A stretch of DNA of 64,000 bases, from assembly GCA_027627225.1 (NCBI GenBank), contig CM051028.1, positions 20,607,701-20,671,700 of the forward strand, in the 5' to 3' direction. The translations under genes were made by a program, and so were the position numbers. The stretch comes from Congeria kusceri (Eukaryota > Mollusca > Bivalvia > Myida > Dreissenidae). Position 1 is the stretch's first letter. Each line of letters begins with the position of its first letter. Below, one piece after another: positions 22,545 to 36,846 of the stretch. Under the pieces are notes generated by a model that saw nothing but the letters and a program-made list of their open reading frames with translations, did not search any database and was not told the DNA's origin.

Positions 22545-25500
22545 CGATACAAGTCCACGATAGCACTGTTTGTGATGGTAGATACAAGTCCACGATAGCA
22601 CTGCTTGTGATGGTAGATACAAGTACACGATAGCACTGTTTGTGATTTTAGATACAAGTCCACGATAGCACTGTTTGTGATGGTAGATACAAGTCCACGA
22701 TAGCACTGTTTGTGATGGTAGATACAAGTCCACGATAGCACTGTTTGTGATGGCAGATATAAGTCCACGATAGCACTGTTTGTGATGGTAGATACAAGTC
22801 CACGATAGCACTGTTTGTGATGGTAGCTACAAGTCCACGATAGCACTGTTTGTGATGGTAGATACGAGTCCACGATAGCACTGGTTGTGATGGTAGATAC
22901 GAGTACACGATAGCACTGTTTGTGATGGTACATACAAGTCCACGATAGCACTGTTTGTGATGGTAGATACAAGTCCACGATAGCACTGTTTGTGATGGTA
23001 GATACAAGTCCACGATGGCACTGTTTGTGATGGTAGATACAAGTGCACGATAGCACTGTTTGTGATGGTAGATACAAGCGCACGATAGCACTGTTTGTGA
23101 TGGTAGATACAAGTGCACGATAGCACTGTTTGTGATGGTAGATACAAGTGCACGATAGCACTGTTTGTGATGGTAGATACAAGTCCACGATAGCACTGTT
23201 TGTGATGGTAGATACAAGTCCACGATAGCACTGTTTGTGATGGTAGATACAAGTCCACGATAGCACTGTTTGTGATGGTAGATACAAGTCCACGATAGCA
23301 CTGTTTGTGATGGTAGATACAAGTCCACGATAGCACTGTTTGTGATGGTAGATACAATTCCACGATAGCACTGTTTGTGATGGTAGATACAAGTCCACGA
23401 TAGCACTGTTTGTGATGGTAGATACAAGTCCACGATAGCACTGTTTGTGATGGTAGATACAAGTCCACGATAGCACTGTTTGTGATGGTAGATACAAGTC
23501 CACGATAGCACTGTTTGTGATGGTAGATACAAGTCCACGATAGCACTGTTTCTGATGGTAGATACAAGTCCACGATAGCACTGTTTGTGATGCTAGATAC
23601 AAGTCCACGATAGCACTGTTTGTGATGGTAGATACAAGTCCACGCTAGCACTGTTTGTGATGGTAGATACATGTCCACGCTAGCACTGTTTGTGATGGTA
23701 GATACAAGTCCACATAGCACTGTTTGTGATGGTAGATACAAGTGCACGATAGCACTGTTTGTGATGGTAGATACAAGTCCACGATAGCACTGTTTGTGAT
23801 GGTAGATACAAGTCCACGATAGCACTGTTTGTGAAGGAAGATACAAGTCCACGATAGCACTCTTTGTGATGGTAGATACAAGTCCCCGATAGCACTGTTT
23901 GTGATGGTAGATACAAGTCCACGATAGCACTGTTTGTGATGGTAGGTACAAGTCCACGATAGCACTGTTTGTGATGGTAGATACAAGTCCACGATAGCAC
24001 TGTTTGTGATGGTAGATACAAGTCCACGATAGCACTGTTTGTGATGGTAGATACAAGTCCACATAGCACTGTTTCTGATGTTAGATACAAGTCCTTGATA
24101 GCACTGTTTGTGATGGTAGATACAATTCCACGATAGCACTGTTTATGATGGTAGATACAAGTCCACGATATCACCGTTTGTGATGGTAGATACAAGTCCA
24201 CGATAGCACCGTTTGTGATGGTAGATTGAAGTCCACGATAGCACGGTTTGTGATAGTAGATAGAAGTCCACGATAGCATTGTTTGTGATGGTAGATACAA
24301 GTCCACGTAGCACTGTTTGTGATGGTAGATACAAGTCCACGATAGCACTGTTTGTGATGGTAGATACAAGTCCACGATAGCACTGTTTGCGATGGTAGAT
24401 ACAAGTCCACGATAGCACTGTTTGTGATGGTAGATACAAGTCCACGATAGCACTGATTCTGATGGTAGATACAAGTCCACGATAGCACTATTTGTGATAA
24501 TAGATACAAGTCCACGATAGCACTGTTTGTGATGGTAGATACAATTCCTCGATAGCACTTTTTGTGAAGGTAGATACATGTCCATGATAGCACTGTTTGT
24601 GATAGTAGATACAAGTCCACGATAGCACTGTTTGTGATGGTATATTCAAGTCCACGTAGCACTGTTTGTGATGGTAGATACAAGTCCACGATAGCACTGT
24701 TTGTGATGGTAGATACAAGTCCACGATAGCACTGTTTGTGATGGTAGATACAAGTCCACGATAGCACTGTTTGTGATGGTAGATACAAGTCCACGATAGC
24801 ACTGCTTGTGATGGTAGATACAAGTACACGATAGCACTGTTTGTGATTTTAGATACAAGTCCACGATAGCACTGTTTGTGATGGTAGATACAAGTCCACG
24901 ATAGCACTGTTTGTGATGGTAGATACAAGTCCACGATAGCACTGTTTGTGATGGCAGATATAAGTCCACGATAGCACTGTTTGTGATGGTAGATACAAGT
25001 CCACGATAGCACTGTTTGTGATGGTAGCTACAAGTCCACGATAGCACTGTTTGTGATGGTAGATACGAGTCCACGATAGCACTGGTTGTGATGGTAGATA
25101 CGAGTACACGATAGCACTGTTTGTGATGGTACATACAAGTCCACGATAGCACTGTTTGTGATGGTAGATACAAGTCCACGATAGCACTGTTTGTGATGGT
25201 AGATACAAGTCCACGATGGCACTGTTTGTGATGGTAGATACAAGTGCACGATAGCACTGTTTGTGATGGTAGATACAAGCGCACGATAGCACTGTTTGTG
25301 ATGGTAGATACAAGTGCACGATAGCACTGTTTGTGATGGTAGATACAAGTGCACGATAGCACTGTTTGTGATGGTAGATACAAGTCCACGATAGCACTGT
25401 TTGTGATGGTAGATACAAGTCCACGATAGCACTGTTTGTGATGGTAGATACAAGTCCACGATAGCACTGTTTGTGATGGTAGATACAAGTCCACGATAGC

Positions 25501-28500
25501 ACTGTTTGTGATGGTAGATACAAGTCCACGATAGCACTGTTTGTGATGGTAGATACAATTCCACGATAGCACTGTTTGTGATGGTAGATACAAGTCCACG
25601 ATAGCACTGTTTGTGATGGTAGATACAAGTCCACGATAGCACTGTTTGTGATGGTAGATACAAGTCCACGATAGCACTGTTTGTGATGGTAGATACAAGT
25701 CCACGATAGCACTGTTTGTGATGGTAGATACAAGTCCACGATAGCACTGTTTCTGATGGTAGATACAAGTCCACGCTAGCACTGTTTGTGATGCTAGATA
25801 CAAGTCCACGATAGCACTGTTTGTGATGGTAGATACAAGTCCACGCTAGCACTGTTTGTGATGGTAGATACATGTCCACGCTAGCACTGTTTGTGATGGT
25901 AGATACAAGTCCACATAGCACTGTTTGTGATGGTAGATACAAGTGCACGATAGCACTGTTTGTGATGGTAGATACAAGTCCACGATAGCACTGTTTGTGA
26001 TGGTAGATACAAGTCCACGATAGCACTGTTTGTGAAGGAAGATACAAGTCCACGATAGCACTCTTTGTGATGGTAGATACAAGTCCCCGATAGCACTGTT
26101 TGTGATGGTAGATACAAGTCCACGATAGCACTGTTTGTGATGGTAGGTACAAGTCCACGATAGCACTGTTTGTGATGGTAGATACAAGTCCACGATAGCA
26201 CTGTTTGTGATGGTAGATACGAGTCCACGATAGCACTGGTTGTGATGGTAGATACGAGTACACGATAGCACTGTTTGTGATGGTACATACAAGTCCACGA
26301 TAGCACTGTTTGTGATGGTAGATACAAGTCCACGATAGCACTGTTTGTGATGGTAGATACAAGTCCACGATGGCACTGTTTGTGATGGTAGATACAAGTG
26401 CACGATAGCACTGTTTGTGATGGTAGATACAAGCGCACGATAGCACTGTTTGTGATGGTAGATACAAGTGCACGATAGCACTGTTTGTGATGGTAGATAC
26501 AAGTGCACGATAGCACTGTTTGTGATGGTAGATACAAGTCCACGATAGCACTGTTTGTGATGGTAGATACAAGTCCACGATAGCACTGTTTGTGATGGTA
26601 GATACAAGTCCACGATAGCACTGTTTGTGATGGTAGATACAAGTCCACGATAGCACTGTTTGTGATGGTAGATACAAGTCCACGATAGCACTGTTTGTGA
26701 TGGTAGATACAAGTCCACGATAGCACTGTTTGTGATGGTAGATACAAGTCCACGATAGCACTGTTTGTGATGGTAGATACAAGTCCACGATAGCACTGTT
26801 TGTGATGGTAGATACAAGTCCACGATAGCACTGTTTGTGATGGTAGATACAAGTCCACGATAGCACTGTTTGTGATGGTAGATACAAGTCCACGATAGCA
26901 CTGTTTCTGATGGTAGATACAAGTCCACGATAGCACTGTTTGTGATGCTAGATACAAGTCCACGATAGCACTGTTTGTGATGGTAGATACAAGTCCACGC
27001 TAGCACTGTTTGTGATGGTAGATACATGTCCACGCTAGCACTGTTTGTGATGGTAGATACCAGTCCACATAGCACTGTTTGTGATGGTAGATACAAGTGC
27101 ACGATAGCACTGTTTGTGATGGTAGATACAAGTCCACGATAGCACTGTTTGTGATGGTAGATACAAGTCCACGATAGCACTGTTTGTGAAGGAAGATACA
27201 AGTCCACGATAGCACTCTTTGTGATGGTAGATACAAGTCCCCGATAGCACTGTTTGTGATGGTAGATACAAGTCCACGATAGCACTGTTTGTGATGGTAG
27301 GTACAAGTCCACGATAGCACTGTTTGTGATGGTAGATACAAGTCCACGATAGCACTGTTTGTGATGGTAGATACAAGTCCACGATAGCACTGTTTGTGAT
27401 GGTAGATACAAGTCCACATAGCACTGTTTCTGATGTTAGATACAAGTCCTTGATAGCACTGTTTGTGATGGTAGATACAATTCCACGATAGCACTGTTTA
27501 TGATGGTAGATACAAGTCCACGATATCACCGTTTGTGATGGTAGATACAAGTCCACGATAGCACCGTTTGTGATGGTAGATTGAAGTCCACGATAGCACG
27601 GTTTGTGATAGTAGATAGAAGTCCACGATAGCATTGTTTGTGATGGTAGATACAAGTCCACGTAGCACTGTTTGTGATGGTAGATACAAGTCCACGATAG
27701 CACTGTTTGTGATGGTAGATACAAGTCCACGATAGCACTGTTTGCGATGGTAGATACAAGTCCACGATAGCACTGTTTGTGATGGTAGATACAAGTCCAC
27801 GATAGCACTGATTCTGATGGTAGATACAAGTCCACGATAGCACTATTTGTGATAATAGATACAAGTCCACGATAGCACTGTTTGTGATGGTAGATACAAT
27901 TCCTCGATAGCACTTTTTGTGAAGGTAGATACATGTCCATGATAGCACTGTTTGTGATAGTAGATACAAGTCCACGATAGCACTGTTTGTGATGGTATAT
28001 TCAAGTCCACGTAGCACTGTTTGTGATGGTAGATACAAGTCCACGATAGCACTGTTTGTGATGGTAGATACAAGTCCACGATAGCACTGTTTGTGATGGT
28101 AGATACAAGTCCACGATAGCACTGTTTGTGATGGTAGATACAAGTCCACGATAGCACTGCTTGTGATGGTAGATACAAGTACACGATAGCACTGTTTGTG
28201 ATTTTAGATACAAGTCCACGATAGCACTGTTTGTGATGGTAGATACAAGTCCACGATAGCACTGTTTGTGATGGTAGATACAAGTCCACGATAGCACTGT
28301 TTGTGATGGCAGATATAAGTCCACGATAGCACTGTTTGTGATGGTAGATACAAGTCCACGATAGCACTGTTTGTGATGGTAGCTACAAGTCCACGATAGC
28401 ACTGTTTGTGATGGTAGATACGAGTCCACGATAGCACTGGTTGTGATGGTAGATACGAGTACACGATAGCACTGTTTGTGATGGTACATACAAGTCCACG

Positions 28501-31500
28501 ATAGCACTGTTTGTGATGGTAGATACCAGTCCACGATAGCACTGTTTGTGATGGTAGATACAAGTCCACGATGGCACTGTTTGTGATGGTAGATACAAGT
28601 GCACGATAGCACTGTTTGTGATGGTAGATACAAGCGCACGATAGCACTGTTTGTGATGGTAGATACAAGTGCACGATAGCACTGTTTGTGATGGTAGATA
28701 CAAGTGCACGATAGCACTGTTTGTGATGGTAGATACAAGTCCACGATAGCACTGTTTGTGATGGTAGATACAAGTCCACGATAGCACTGTTTGTGATGGT
28801 AGATACAAGTCCACGATAGCACTGTTTGTGATGGTAGATACAAGTCCACGATAGCACTGTTTGTGATGGTAGATACAAGTCCACGATAGCACTGTTTGTG
28901 ATGGTAGATACAATTCCACGATAGCACTGTTTGTGATGGTAGATACAAGTCCACGATAGCACTGTTTGTGATGGTAGATACAAGTCCACGATAGCACTGT
29001 TTGTGATGGTAGATACAAGTCCACGATAGCACTGTTTGTGATGGTAGATACAAGTCCACGATAGCACTGTTTGTGATGGTAGATACAAGTCCACGATAGC
29101 ACTGTTTCTGATGGTAGATACAAGTCCACGCTAGCACTGTTTGTGATGCTAGATACAAGTCCACGATAGCACTGTTTGTGATGGTAGATACAAGTCCACG
29201 CTAGCACTGTTTGTGATGGTAGATACATGTCCACGCTAGCACTGTTTGTGATGGTAGATACAAGTCCACATAGCACTGTTTGTGATGGTAGATACAAGTG
29301 CACGATAGCACTGTTTGTGATGGTAGATACAAGTCCACGATAGCACTGTTTGTGATGGTAGATACAAGTCCACGATAGCACTGTTTGTGAAGGAAGATAC
29401 AAGTCCACGATAGCACTCTTTGTGATGGTAGATACAAGTCCCCGATAGCACTGTTTGTGATGGTAGATACAAGTCCACGATAGCACTGTTTGTGATGGTA
29501 GGTACAAGTCCACGATAGCACTGTTTGTGATGGTAGATACAAGTCCACGATAGCACTGTTTGTGATGGTAGATACAAGTCCACGATAGCACTGTTTGTGA
29601 TGGTAGATACAAGTCCACATAGCACTGTTTCTGATGTTAGATACAAGTCCTTGATAGCACTGTTTGTGATGGTAGATACAATTCCACGATAGCACTGTTT
29701 ATGATGGTAGATACAAGTCCACGATATCACCGTTTGTGATGGTAGATACAAGTCCACGATAGCACCGTTTGTGATGGTAGATTGAAGTCCACGATAGCAC
29801 GGTTTGTGATAGTAGATAGAAGTCCACGATAGCATTGTTTGTGATGGTAGATACAAGTCCACGTAGCACTGTTTGTGATGGTAGATACAAGTCCACGATA
29901 GCACTGTTTGTGATGGTAGATACAAGTCCACGATAGCACTGTTTGCGATGGTAGATACAAGTCCACGATAGCACTGTTTGTGATGGTAGATACAAGTCCA
30001 CGATAGCACTGATTCTGATGGTAGATACAAGTCCACGATAGCACTATTTGTGATAATAGATACAAGTCCACGATAGCACTGTTTGTGATGGTAGATACAA
30101 TTCCTCGATAGCACTTTTTGTGAAGGTAGATACATGTCCATGATAGCACTGTTTGTGATAGTAGATACAAGTCCACGATAGCACTGTTTGTGATGGTATA
30201 TTCAAGTCCACGTAGCACTGTTTGTGATGGTAGATACAAGTCCACGATAGCACTGTTTGTGATGGTAGATACAAGTCCACGATAGCACTGTTTGTGATGG
30301 TAGATACAAGTCCACGATAGCACTGTTTGTGATGGTAGATACAAGTCCACGATAGCACTGTTTGTGATGGTAGATACAAGTCCACGATAGCACTGTTTGT
30401 GATGGTAGATTGAAGTCCTCGATAGCACTGCTTGTGATGGTAGATACAAGTCCTCGATAGCACTGATTGTGATGGTAGATACAAGTCCACGATAGCACTG
30501 TTTGTGATGGTAGATACAAGTCCACGATAGCACTGTTTGTGATGGTAGATACATGTCCACTCTAGCTCTGTTTGTGATGGTAGATACAAGTATACGATAG
30601 CACTGTTGGTGATGGTAGATACAAGTCCACGATAGCACTGTTTGTGATGGTAGATATAAGTCCACGATAGCACTGTCTGTGATGGTAGATACAAGGCCAC
30701 GCAGCACTGATTGTGATGGTAGATACAAGTCCACGATAGCACTGTTTGTGATGGTAGATACAAGTCCACGATAGCACTGTTTGAGATGGTAGATACAAGT
30801 CCACGATAGCACTGTTTGTGATGGTAGATACAAGTCCACGATAGCACTGTTTGTGATGGTCGATACAAGTCCACGATAGCACTGTTTGTGATGGTACATA
30901 CAATTCCTCGATAGCACAGTTTGTGATGGTAGATACAAGTACACGATAGCACTGTTTGTGATGGTAGATACAAGTCCACGTAGCACTGTTTGTGATGGTA
31001 GATACAAGTCCTCGATAGCACTGTTTGTGATGGTAGATACAAGTCCACGATAGCACTGTTTGTGATGGTAGATACAATAGCACCGTTTGTGATGGTAGAT
31101 ACAAGTCCACGATAGCACTGTTTGTGATGGTAGATACAAGTCCACGATAGCACTGTTTGTGATAGTAGATACAAGTCCACGACAGCATTGTTTGTGATGG
31201 TAGATACAAGTCCACGTTGCACTGTTTGTGATGGTAGATACAAGTCCATGATAGCACTGTTTGTGATGGTAGATAGAAGTCCACGATAGCAATGTTTGTT
31301 ATGGTAGATACAAGTCCACGATAGCACTGTTTGTGATGGTAGATACAAGTCCACGATAGCAGTGTTTGTGATGGTGGCTACAAGTCCACGATAGAAATGT
31401 TTGTGATGGTAGATACAAGTCCACGATAGCACTTTTTGTGATGGTAGATACAAGTCCACGATAGCACTGTTTGTGATAGTAGATACAAGTGCACGATAGC

Positions 31501-31729
31501 ACTGTTTGTGATGGTAGATACAAGTCCACGTAGCACTCTTTGTGATGGTAGATACAAGTCCACGATAGCACTGTTTGTGATGGTAGATACAAGTCCACGA
31601 TAGCACTGTTTGTGATGGTAGATACAAGTCCACGATAGCACTGTTTGTGATGGTAGATACAAGTCCACGATAGCACTGTTTGTGATGGTAGAAACAAGTC
31701 CACGATAGCAATGTTTGTGATGGTAGATA
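22545..31729. repeat. 35-bp satellite array, about 260 units in 9.2 kb
   Basis: The basic 35-bp unit on plus begins tagatacaagtccacgatag and continues cactgtttgtgatgg. About 262 units fit, with single-base variants and occasional 34-bp units (ccacatagc or ccacgtagc in place of ccacgatagc). The array has higher-order structure: markers such as tgtgattttagatac (22641, 24842, 28197) and gatacgagtccacg (22861, 25062, 26216, 28417) recur at 2201 bp, 3355 bp and 1154 bp. The tail from about 30390 is more divergent. The minus strand has no stop codon in the consensus in any frame, so long ORFs up to 621 codons appear. They all read the same cyclic 35-residue text and are not considered genes. Confidence 0.97.
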
Positions 31730-31925
31730 TTTTCAGAAATAAAGACAACAAATTTCGTAGACCTTCATAAGGCTTCCACTTCAAGAGATTGTGTACCGTA
31801 GATACATCGTTAATAATAACACCAGTATAGGGAACGTATAAACGCGCTCACTTTCTTCAGTAAATACGTTCACACGCCTTTTTGGTGGTTCACTGTTTGT
31901 ATTTAGAAAATATATTTCAGTGATT

Positions 31926-33930
31926 TTAAAGAAAACTCAACATTTTGCTATCATGAAAATAACTATTCTGCATCATTATTAACCTACTTTTACCACAAAT
32001 GCAAAATTTCAGGTCGATCCGCTTAGTAGAAATGCCCCCAAAACGCATTTGAGAATGACACATGATAAGCCATCTGGCTTGCGCTTCAGTACTTGGATTA
32101 TAGGGGGAGCGTGAACTAAAATTCGCACCTAAATCACATAAACCAGTCAAAATACCAGTTCGTTTAGACTTATTTTAATGCAATGGACTGTAATAAGGTA
32201 TAAAACGTGTAATATTCGCGTATAACATGATTCGATATGCTGTAAGCTGCGTAAGGCGAGTTTCCGTACTTTTTTTTTTTTTTTACCCGAAAAAACAGGT
32301 TTCGCTAAAAAAGGGTAGATAACGTGTCAGTTACGATATTATTCACATTTATTTCCGTAAAAACTTATAAACGCAATAAAATAACACAGTTACATGGTGA
32401 TTTTATGTATAAGTGAACCCTAAAGGGCCGGTCCCTGGTTTTCTTAAAGGTTAGAAACCAGTAAATCAAATTCCCATCGGGTCCCATTATAAAACGGCAA
32501 TCTTTCCACGCATTTTTCTAGCATTTTCTTTATTTCAGATTGTGCAAGCCTGGTATCAATTTAAAGATCAATTTGTCCTCTTCCAAAATTTGCAATAAAA
32601 ACGATATGCCATTTTACTTCTAAGAAACTGCATCTCACTTGAATGCAGGCACGGGTAGAAAACAGGGTTTCGGCAGTCATATTTCGACAAAAGCCCCATA
32701 CCACAGTAAACACACCACAAAAGTTCACCTTTCAAGTTAGCCTCCAATGAAATGCACCAAAACGTTGCAGACACGCATAGGATAATAGAAATAACCACAA
32801 AAGGCATGTCTGAGATACCTAAATGGCTTGTATGCCAGAAGAGAAGATGAACTCTTTAGTAATAAAGGCACTACTTTTGAATGGATCACGGAGCGATACA
32901 CAATGATTTACTGGTATCTAACCTTAAAGAAAACTCAACATTATGCTATCATGAAAATAACTCTTCTACATCATTATTAACCTACTTTTACCACAAATGC
33001 AAACTTTCAGGTCGATCTGCTAAGTAGAAATGCCCCAAAAACGCATTTGAGAATGACACATGATAAGCCATCTGGCTTGCGCTTCAGTACTTGGATTGTA
33101 GGTGGATCATGAACTAAAATTCGCACCTAAATCACATAAACCAGTCAATATACCAGTTCGTTTAGACTTATTTTAATGCAATGGACAGTAATAAGGTATA
33201 AAACGTGTAATATTCGCGTATAACATGATTTGATGTGCTGTTAGCTGCATAAGGCGAGTTTCCGTACTTTTTTTTTTACTTTTTTTTTAACCGAAAAAAC
33301 AGGTTTCGCTAAAAAAGTGTAGATAACGTGTCAGTTACGATATTATTCACATTTTTTTCCGTGAAAAGTTATAAACGCAATAAAATAACACAGTTACATG
33401 GTGATTTTATGTATAAGTGAACCCTAAAGGGCCGGTCCCTGGTTTTCTTAAAGGTTAGAAACCAGTAAATCCAATTCCCATAGTGTACCATTATAAAACG
33501 GCAATCTTTCCAAGCATTTTTCTAGCATTTCCTTTATTTTAGATTGTGCAAGCCTGGCATCAATTTAAAGATCAATCTGTCCTCTTCCAAAATTTGCAAT
33601 AAAAACGATATGTCATGTTACTTCTAAGAAAATGCATCTCATTTGAATGCAGGCACGGGTAGAAAACAGAGTTTCGGCAGTCATATTTCGACAAACGCCC
33701 CTTACCACAGTAAACACACCACAAAAGTTCACCTTTCAAGTTAGCCTCCAATGAAATGCACCAAAACGTTGCAGACACGCATAGGATAATAAAAATAACC
33801 ACAAAAGGCATGTCTGAGATACCTAAATTGCTTTTATGCCAGAAGAGAAGAGTAACTCTTTAGTAATAGGCACTACTTTTGAATGGACCACGGAGGGATA
33901 CACAATGATTTACTGGTATCTAACCTATAA
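31926..33930. repeat. Tandem duplication of a ~1.0-kb segment
   Basis: Copy 1 (about 31926-32928) and copy 2 (about 32929-33930) align at a period of about 1000-1004 bp (gaaaactcaacatt, ctatcatgaaaataact, catttgagaatgacacatga, aagggccggtccctggtttt). Each copy contains a ~480-bp part bounded by a 20-bp inverted repeat (aggttagaaaccagtaaatc at 32448 and 33450; gatttactggtatctaacct at 32908 and 33907). Minus-strand 79-codon ORFs in each copy (32568-32807, 33572-33811) differ by at least nine amino acids with few silent changes, so they are probably not conserved proteins. Confidence 0.85.
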
Positions 33931-36846
33931 TCGGACAGACTAAAGGTCTAATTACCCCAAAACGGAAGTCACATCCTCAGGGTTACATGCTGTCAGTTAG
34001 ATAATAAGCACATGTGGCTGAGTGCAGGAAGCATATAAATTGTAAAATACAGTTTAAATGATATGTTTTGGTATCATTTTAAAGGTATATATGTAAGCAA
34101 TAAGAAAAAAGGCTGTTTTGTGCAATACTTTTATGTCTAGTGGTTCCCAGCTTGATAACTTTTGGCCCATGTATTCATGCGCAAAATGGCAGCCTCCATG
34201 CCCGTCAAAACCGGTGTGTTTTTTCTAAGGTAAATATTTTGAGTTACAACGCATATAATTTTTTGTCATGCTGTTTTTTCAAAAGGTTATGTCCTCATCT
34301 TTCCAGCCATGTATGGTGATATATTGGAAAGTAGCTTGGTCATGGTGAAAAGTGAGATCAAATTTTGAATATTTTATATGTAACAAAGAAGGAATTTATT
34401 TGCGAATGCGTAACCTTTAAGAACTTCAACTAATATTAGTCGTCTGCAAAGATTTTGAAAATGGACTCTTACAAACACACTGTACTGGAAATAATAACTG
34501 CCAGATGCCACCTTGACCCCATTTAGGGCTGTATTTTATGGGATGGTTGCTCTAGGGGGCATTAGGGGGGTAAATATGGAAAAATTAAAGCAAAATGGCC
34601 CCCTGAGTGGCATTCCGAGACCCATTGAGTTCATCGTGTTGTTTTTCAGTTTCATTTTGACATTAATTTGCATTAGTTTCAACAATTCTCTCATTAATGT
34701 CATAATGCCTTGTGTTGTAATCCTGAATATTTAGTTTAAGAACCTGTAACTGAAAATAATGCCCCGCAAAGGTCGTGTCCGCACCGGCCGATGCTTTGGC
34801 CATGATGACCGTCCGACCTGCCTACTTTGAATAATACCAATTTTCCTAATTTGCTTAGTTAACAGATCCTATTTAGTTCATACGCTATTTTGTAATTGTA
34901 GTTCAATCAGGCTTTCAGCTGAAAAATACATGAAATGCATGCATAAAACACTTTAGCCGCTCACACCAACCTAGACCCGACCAAATGGAGATAGCGGCAT
35001 CAAAATTTAAATCACCATCACAGTTTGGTTTAATTTGAGTATGTTTTTTAAATGCAGTGTTGAAAAGAACCAGGACCTCAGCCGGAACCATCAGCTCATT
35101 GGTATACAAGTCTGGGTGAAGTGACGAGTCATCAAAACTACTTTACCTGTCAACTACACTGGAGCGTTGGGGCGGGGCCGTAAAGCTGACACAGTCCTGT
35201 CCGTACCATCGGTATTTTTTAAAGTTAGTACATGATTATTGTCATGTATTCTACTATCTAATGTTTTCTTTTCCAGCCTGGCATTCTTCCTATCAAGACC
35301 AGTAGGAAAAGCAAGAGTTTAACCCTTGTTGGGACTCTCAAACCCGTTTAAGAACTGAACTGTTCGCACATGAGCTCGACAATCTGAAGCCGGCATAGCG
35401 ACTAGCCTTATCGCAGTAAATTAAACTTAGTAAACTATTGTATATGTACACTTATTGTATCTAAGTTACACTAGTAATCACAATATTGAGTAAATATACA
35501 CAGAAAACCTTTTTATTTTCACAGATTACTCAGCAGAGAGTACCTGGAACAGATTGAAGATTGCATGCGGCTGACCTCACCCACAGGTTCAGGTGTGACA
35601 GAAGACTGTTAATTAATATCTGGCATTGACATTTTGGGGTCAAATTCTTTTTTTGTTGTGTGACAGGAGGTCAAATATGTTGATTGTTATGTAAACAAAC
35701 CCTTTTCTGGGGTCAAATGGCATCTGAAATGCTACATTTATATGGATTTTACCCCCAAAAATGCAGAAACTTAAAAAAAACATTTGTTCAAAACTGACTA
35801 AAAACCTATTCTGTAACATTTAGAATGCCAATGAAGATTGTTTTCACTTCTGACTTTATATATTGTATCTGCTATGCCTATTAAAATTCAGACTTATGCT
35901 TAATTCTGAGTTAAAAGCATGTTTTCCAGACGTACCCAAGTACATTTTTTTCCGTCTAAATTTTTGCCTCAAAACACCATTATATGTGACATTTTCAATT
36001 ATATTTGTTTCCAATAAATCTTTAAACCAGTGTAATAGGACTTCATGTTCTTTCTCGAAATAGATCAGATTGATGAAAATTGTGGTTTTTATTCAAATTT
36101 GAAAGGGTTGGGTTCTCTTAATGGTCTAATGGTGAGTTACAACGCATAGAATTTTTTGACATGCTGTTTTTTCAAAAGGTTATGTCCTCATCTTTCCAGC
36201 CATGTATGGTGATATATTGGAAAGTAGCTTGGTCAGGGTGAAAAGTGAGATTAAATTTTGAATATTTTATATGTAACAAAGAAGGAATTTATTTGCGAAT
36301 GCGTAGCCTAAACGATCATGGGCGCCGCCATTTTGATAATCACGAAGCCAAAGCGCAATATTTTTTTTTTATGCTTAACAAACGCAATATACGTTGATTC
36401 TGTGGAATAATTGAAGCCGCTAACCAAAAAGTAAATGTTTCGTTTTAGTTTATGGTTTATTTACAAAATATACGATGTTTATTTATGTAACTTTTTGCGA
36501 GTATCGTCGTCCGACGGTTATCCGAAATATACCGGAAGACACCGATACGTTACGAACTGAGTCGATGTTACTCGATTTCGTTAGTGTGCGACTACCTTTA
36601 CGTTAAACTTTGTGTTATTGCAAAACAATATACATACATATACCTTTAAAATTGTGACATTTGGTATGCAATGTATACAAAATAATGTTATTTAAATTGT
36701 ATATTTGTGCACATTTGATAGAATATACGCAATAACAATAGTAAAATATACTGCGTATTACTAAGGTATACTACTATACATGATATTATATACATTTATT
36801 TAGTAATATTGATGACTTTGAAAGTTGTAAATTTCAAATATCAGAT
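33931..36846. other. Intergenic region with a ~175-bp direct repeat and possible small exons
   Basis: A block beginning gagttacaacgcat and containing ttatgtcctcatctttccag and gatatattggaaagtagctt occurs at about 34232-34405 and again at 36132-36307. On plus, two acceptor-like sites precede short open stretches: ttttccag then PGILPIKTSRKSKSLTLVG (35278-35350) and ttcacag then LLSREYLEQIEDCMRLTSP (35526-35610, then stop). These may be decayed or terminal exons; none is convincing alone. The rest shows nothing recognisable. Confidence 0.4.

Noticed and set aside
22545..31729. Regular short repeats that could suggest a CRISPR array
   Set aside because: Units are contiguous with no unique spacers, and the setting is a eukaryotic genome.
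22541..31784. Many long minus-strand ORFs (up to 621 codons) over the satellite
   Set aside because: All are overlapping readings of one 35-bp satellite that lacks stops on that strand. They have no domain, and the frames are shifted copies of the same text.
32568..33811. Paired 79-codon ORFs in the tandem 1-kb duplication as conserved proteins
   Set aside because: Most nucleotide differences between the copies change the amino acid, so there is no sign of protein-level constraint.
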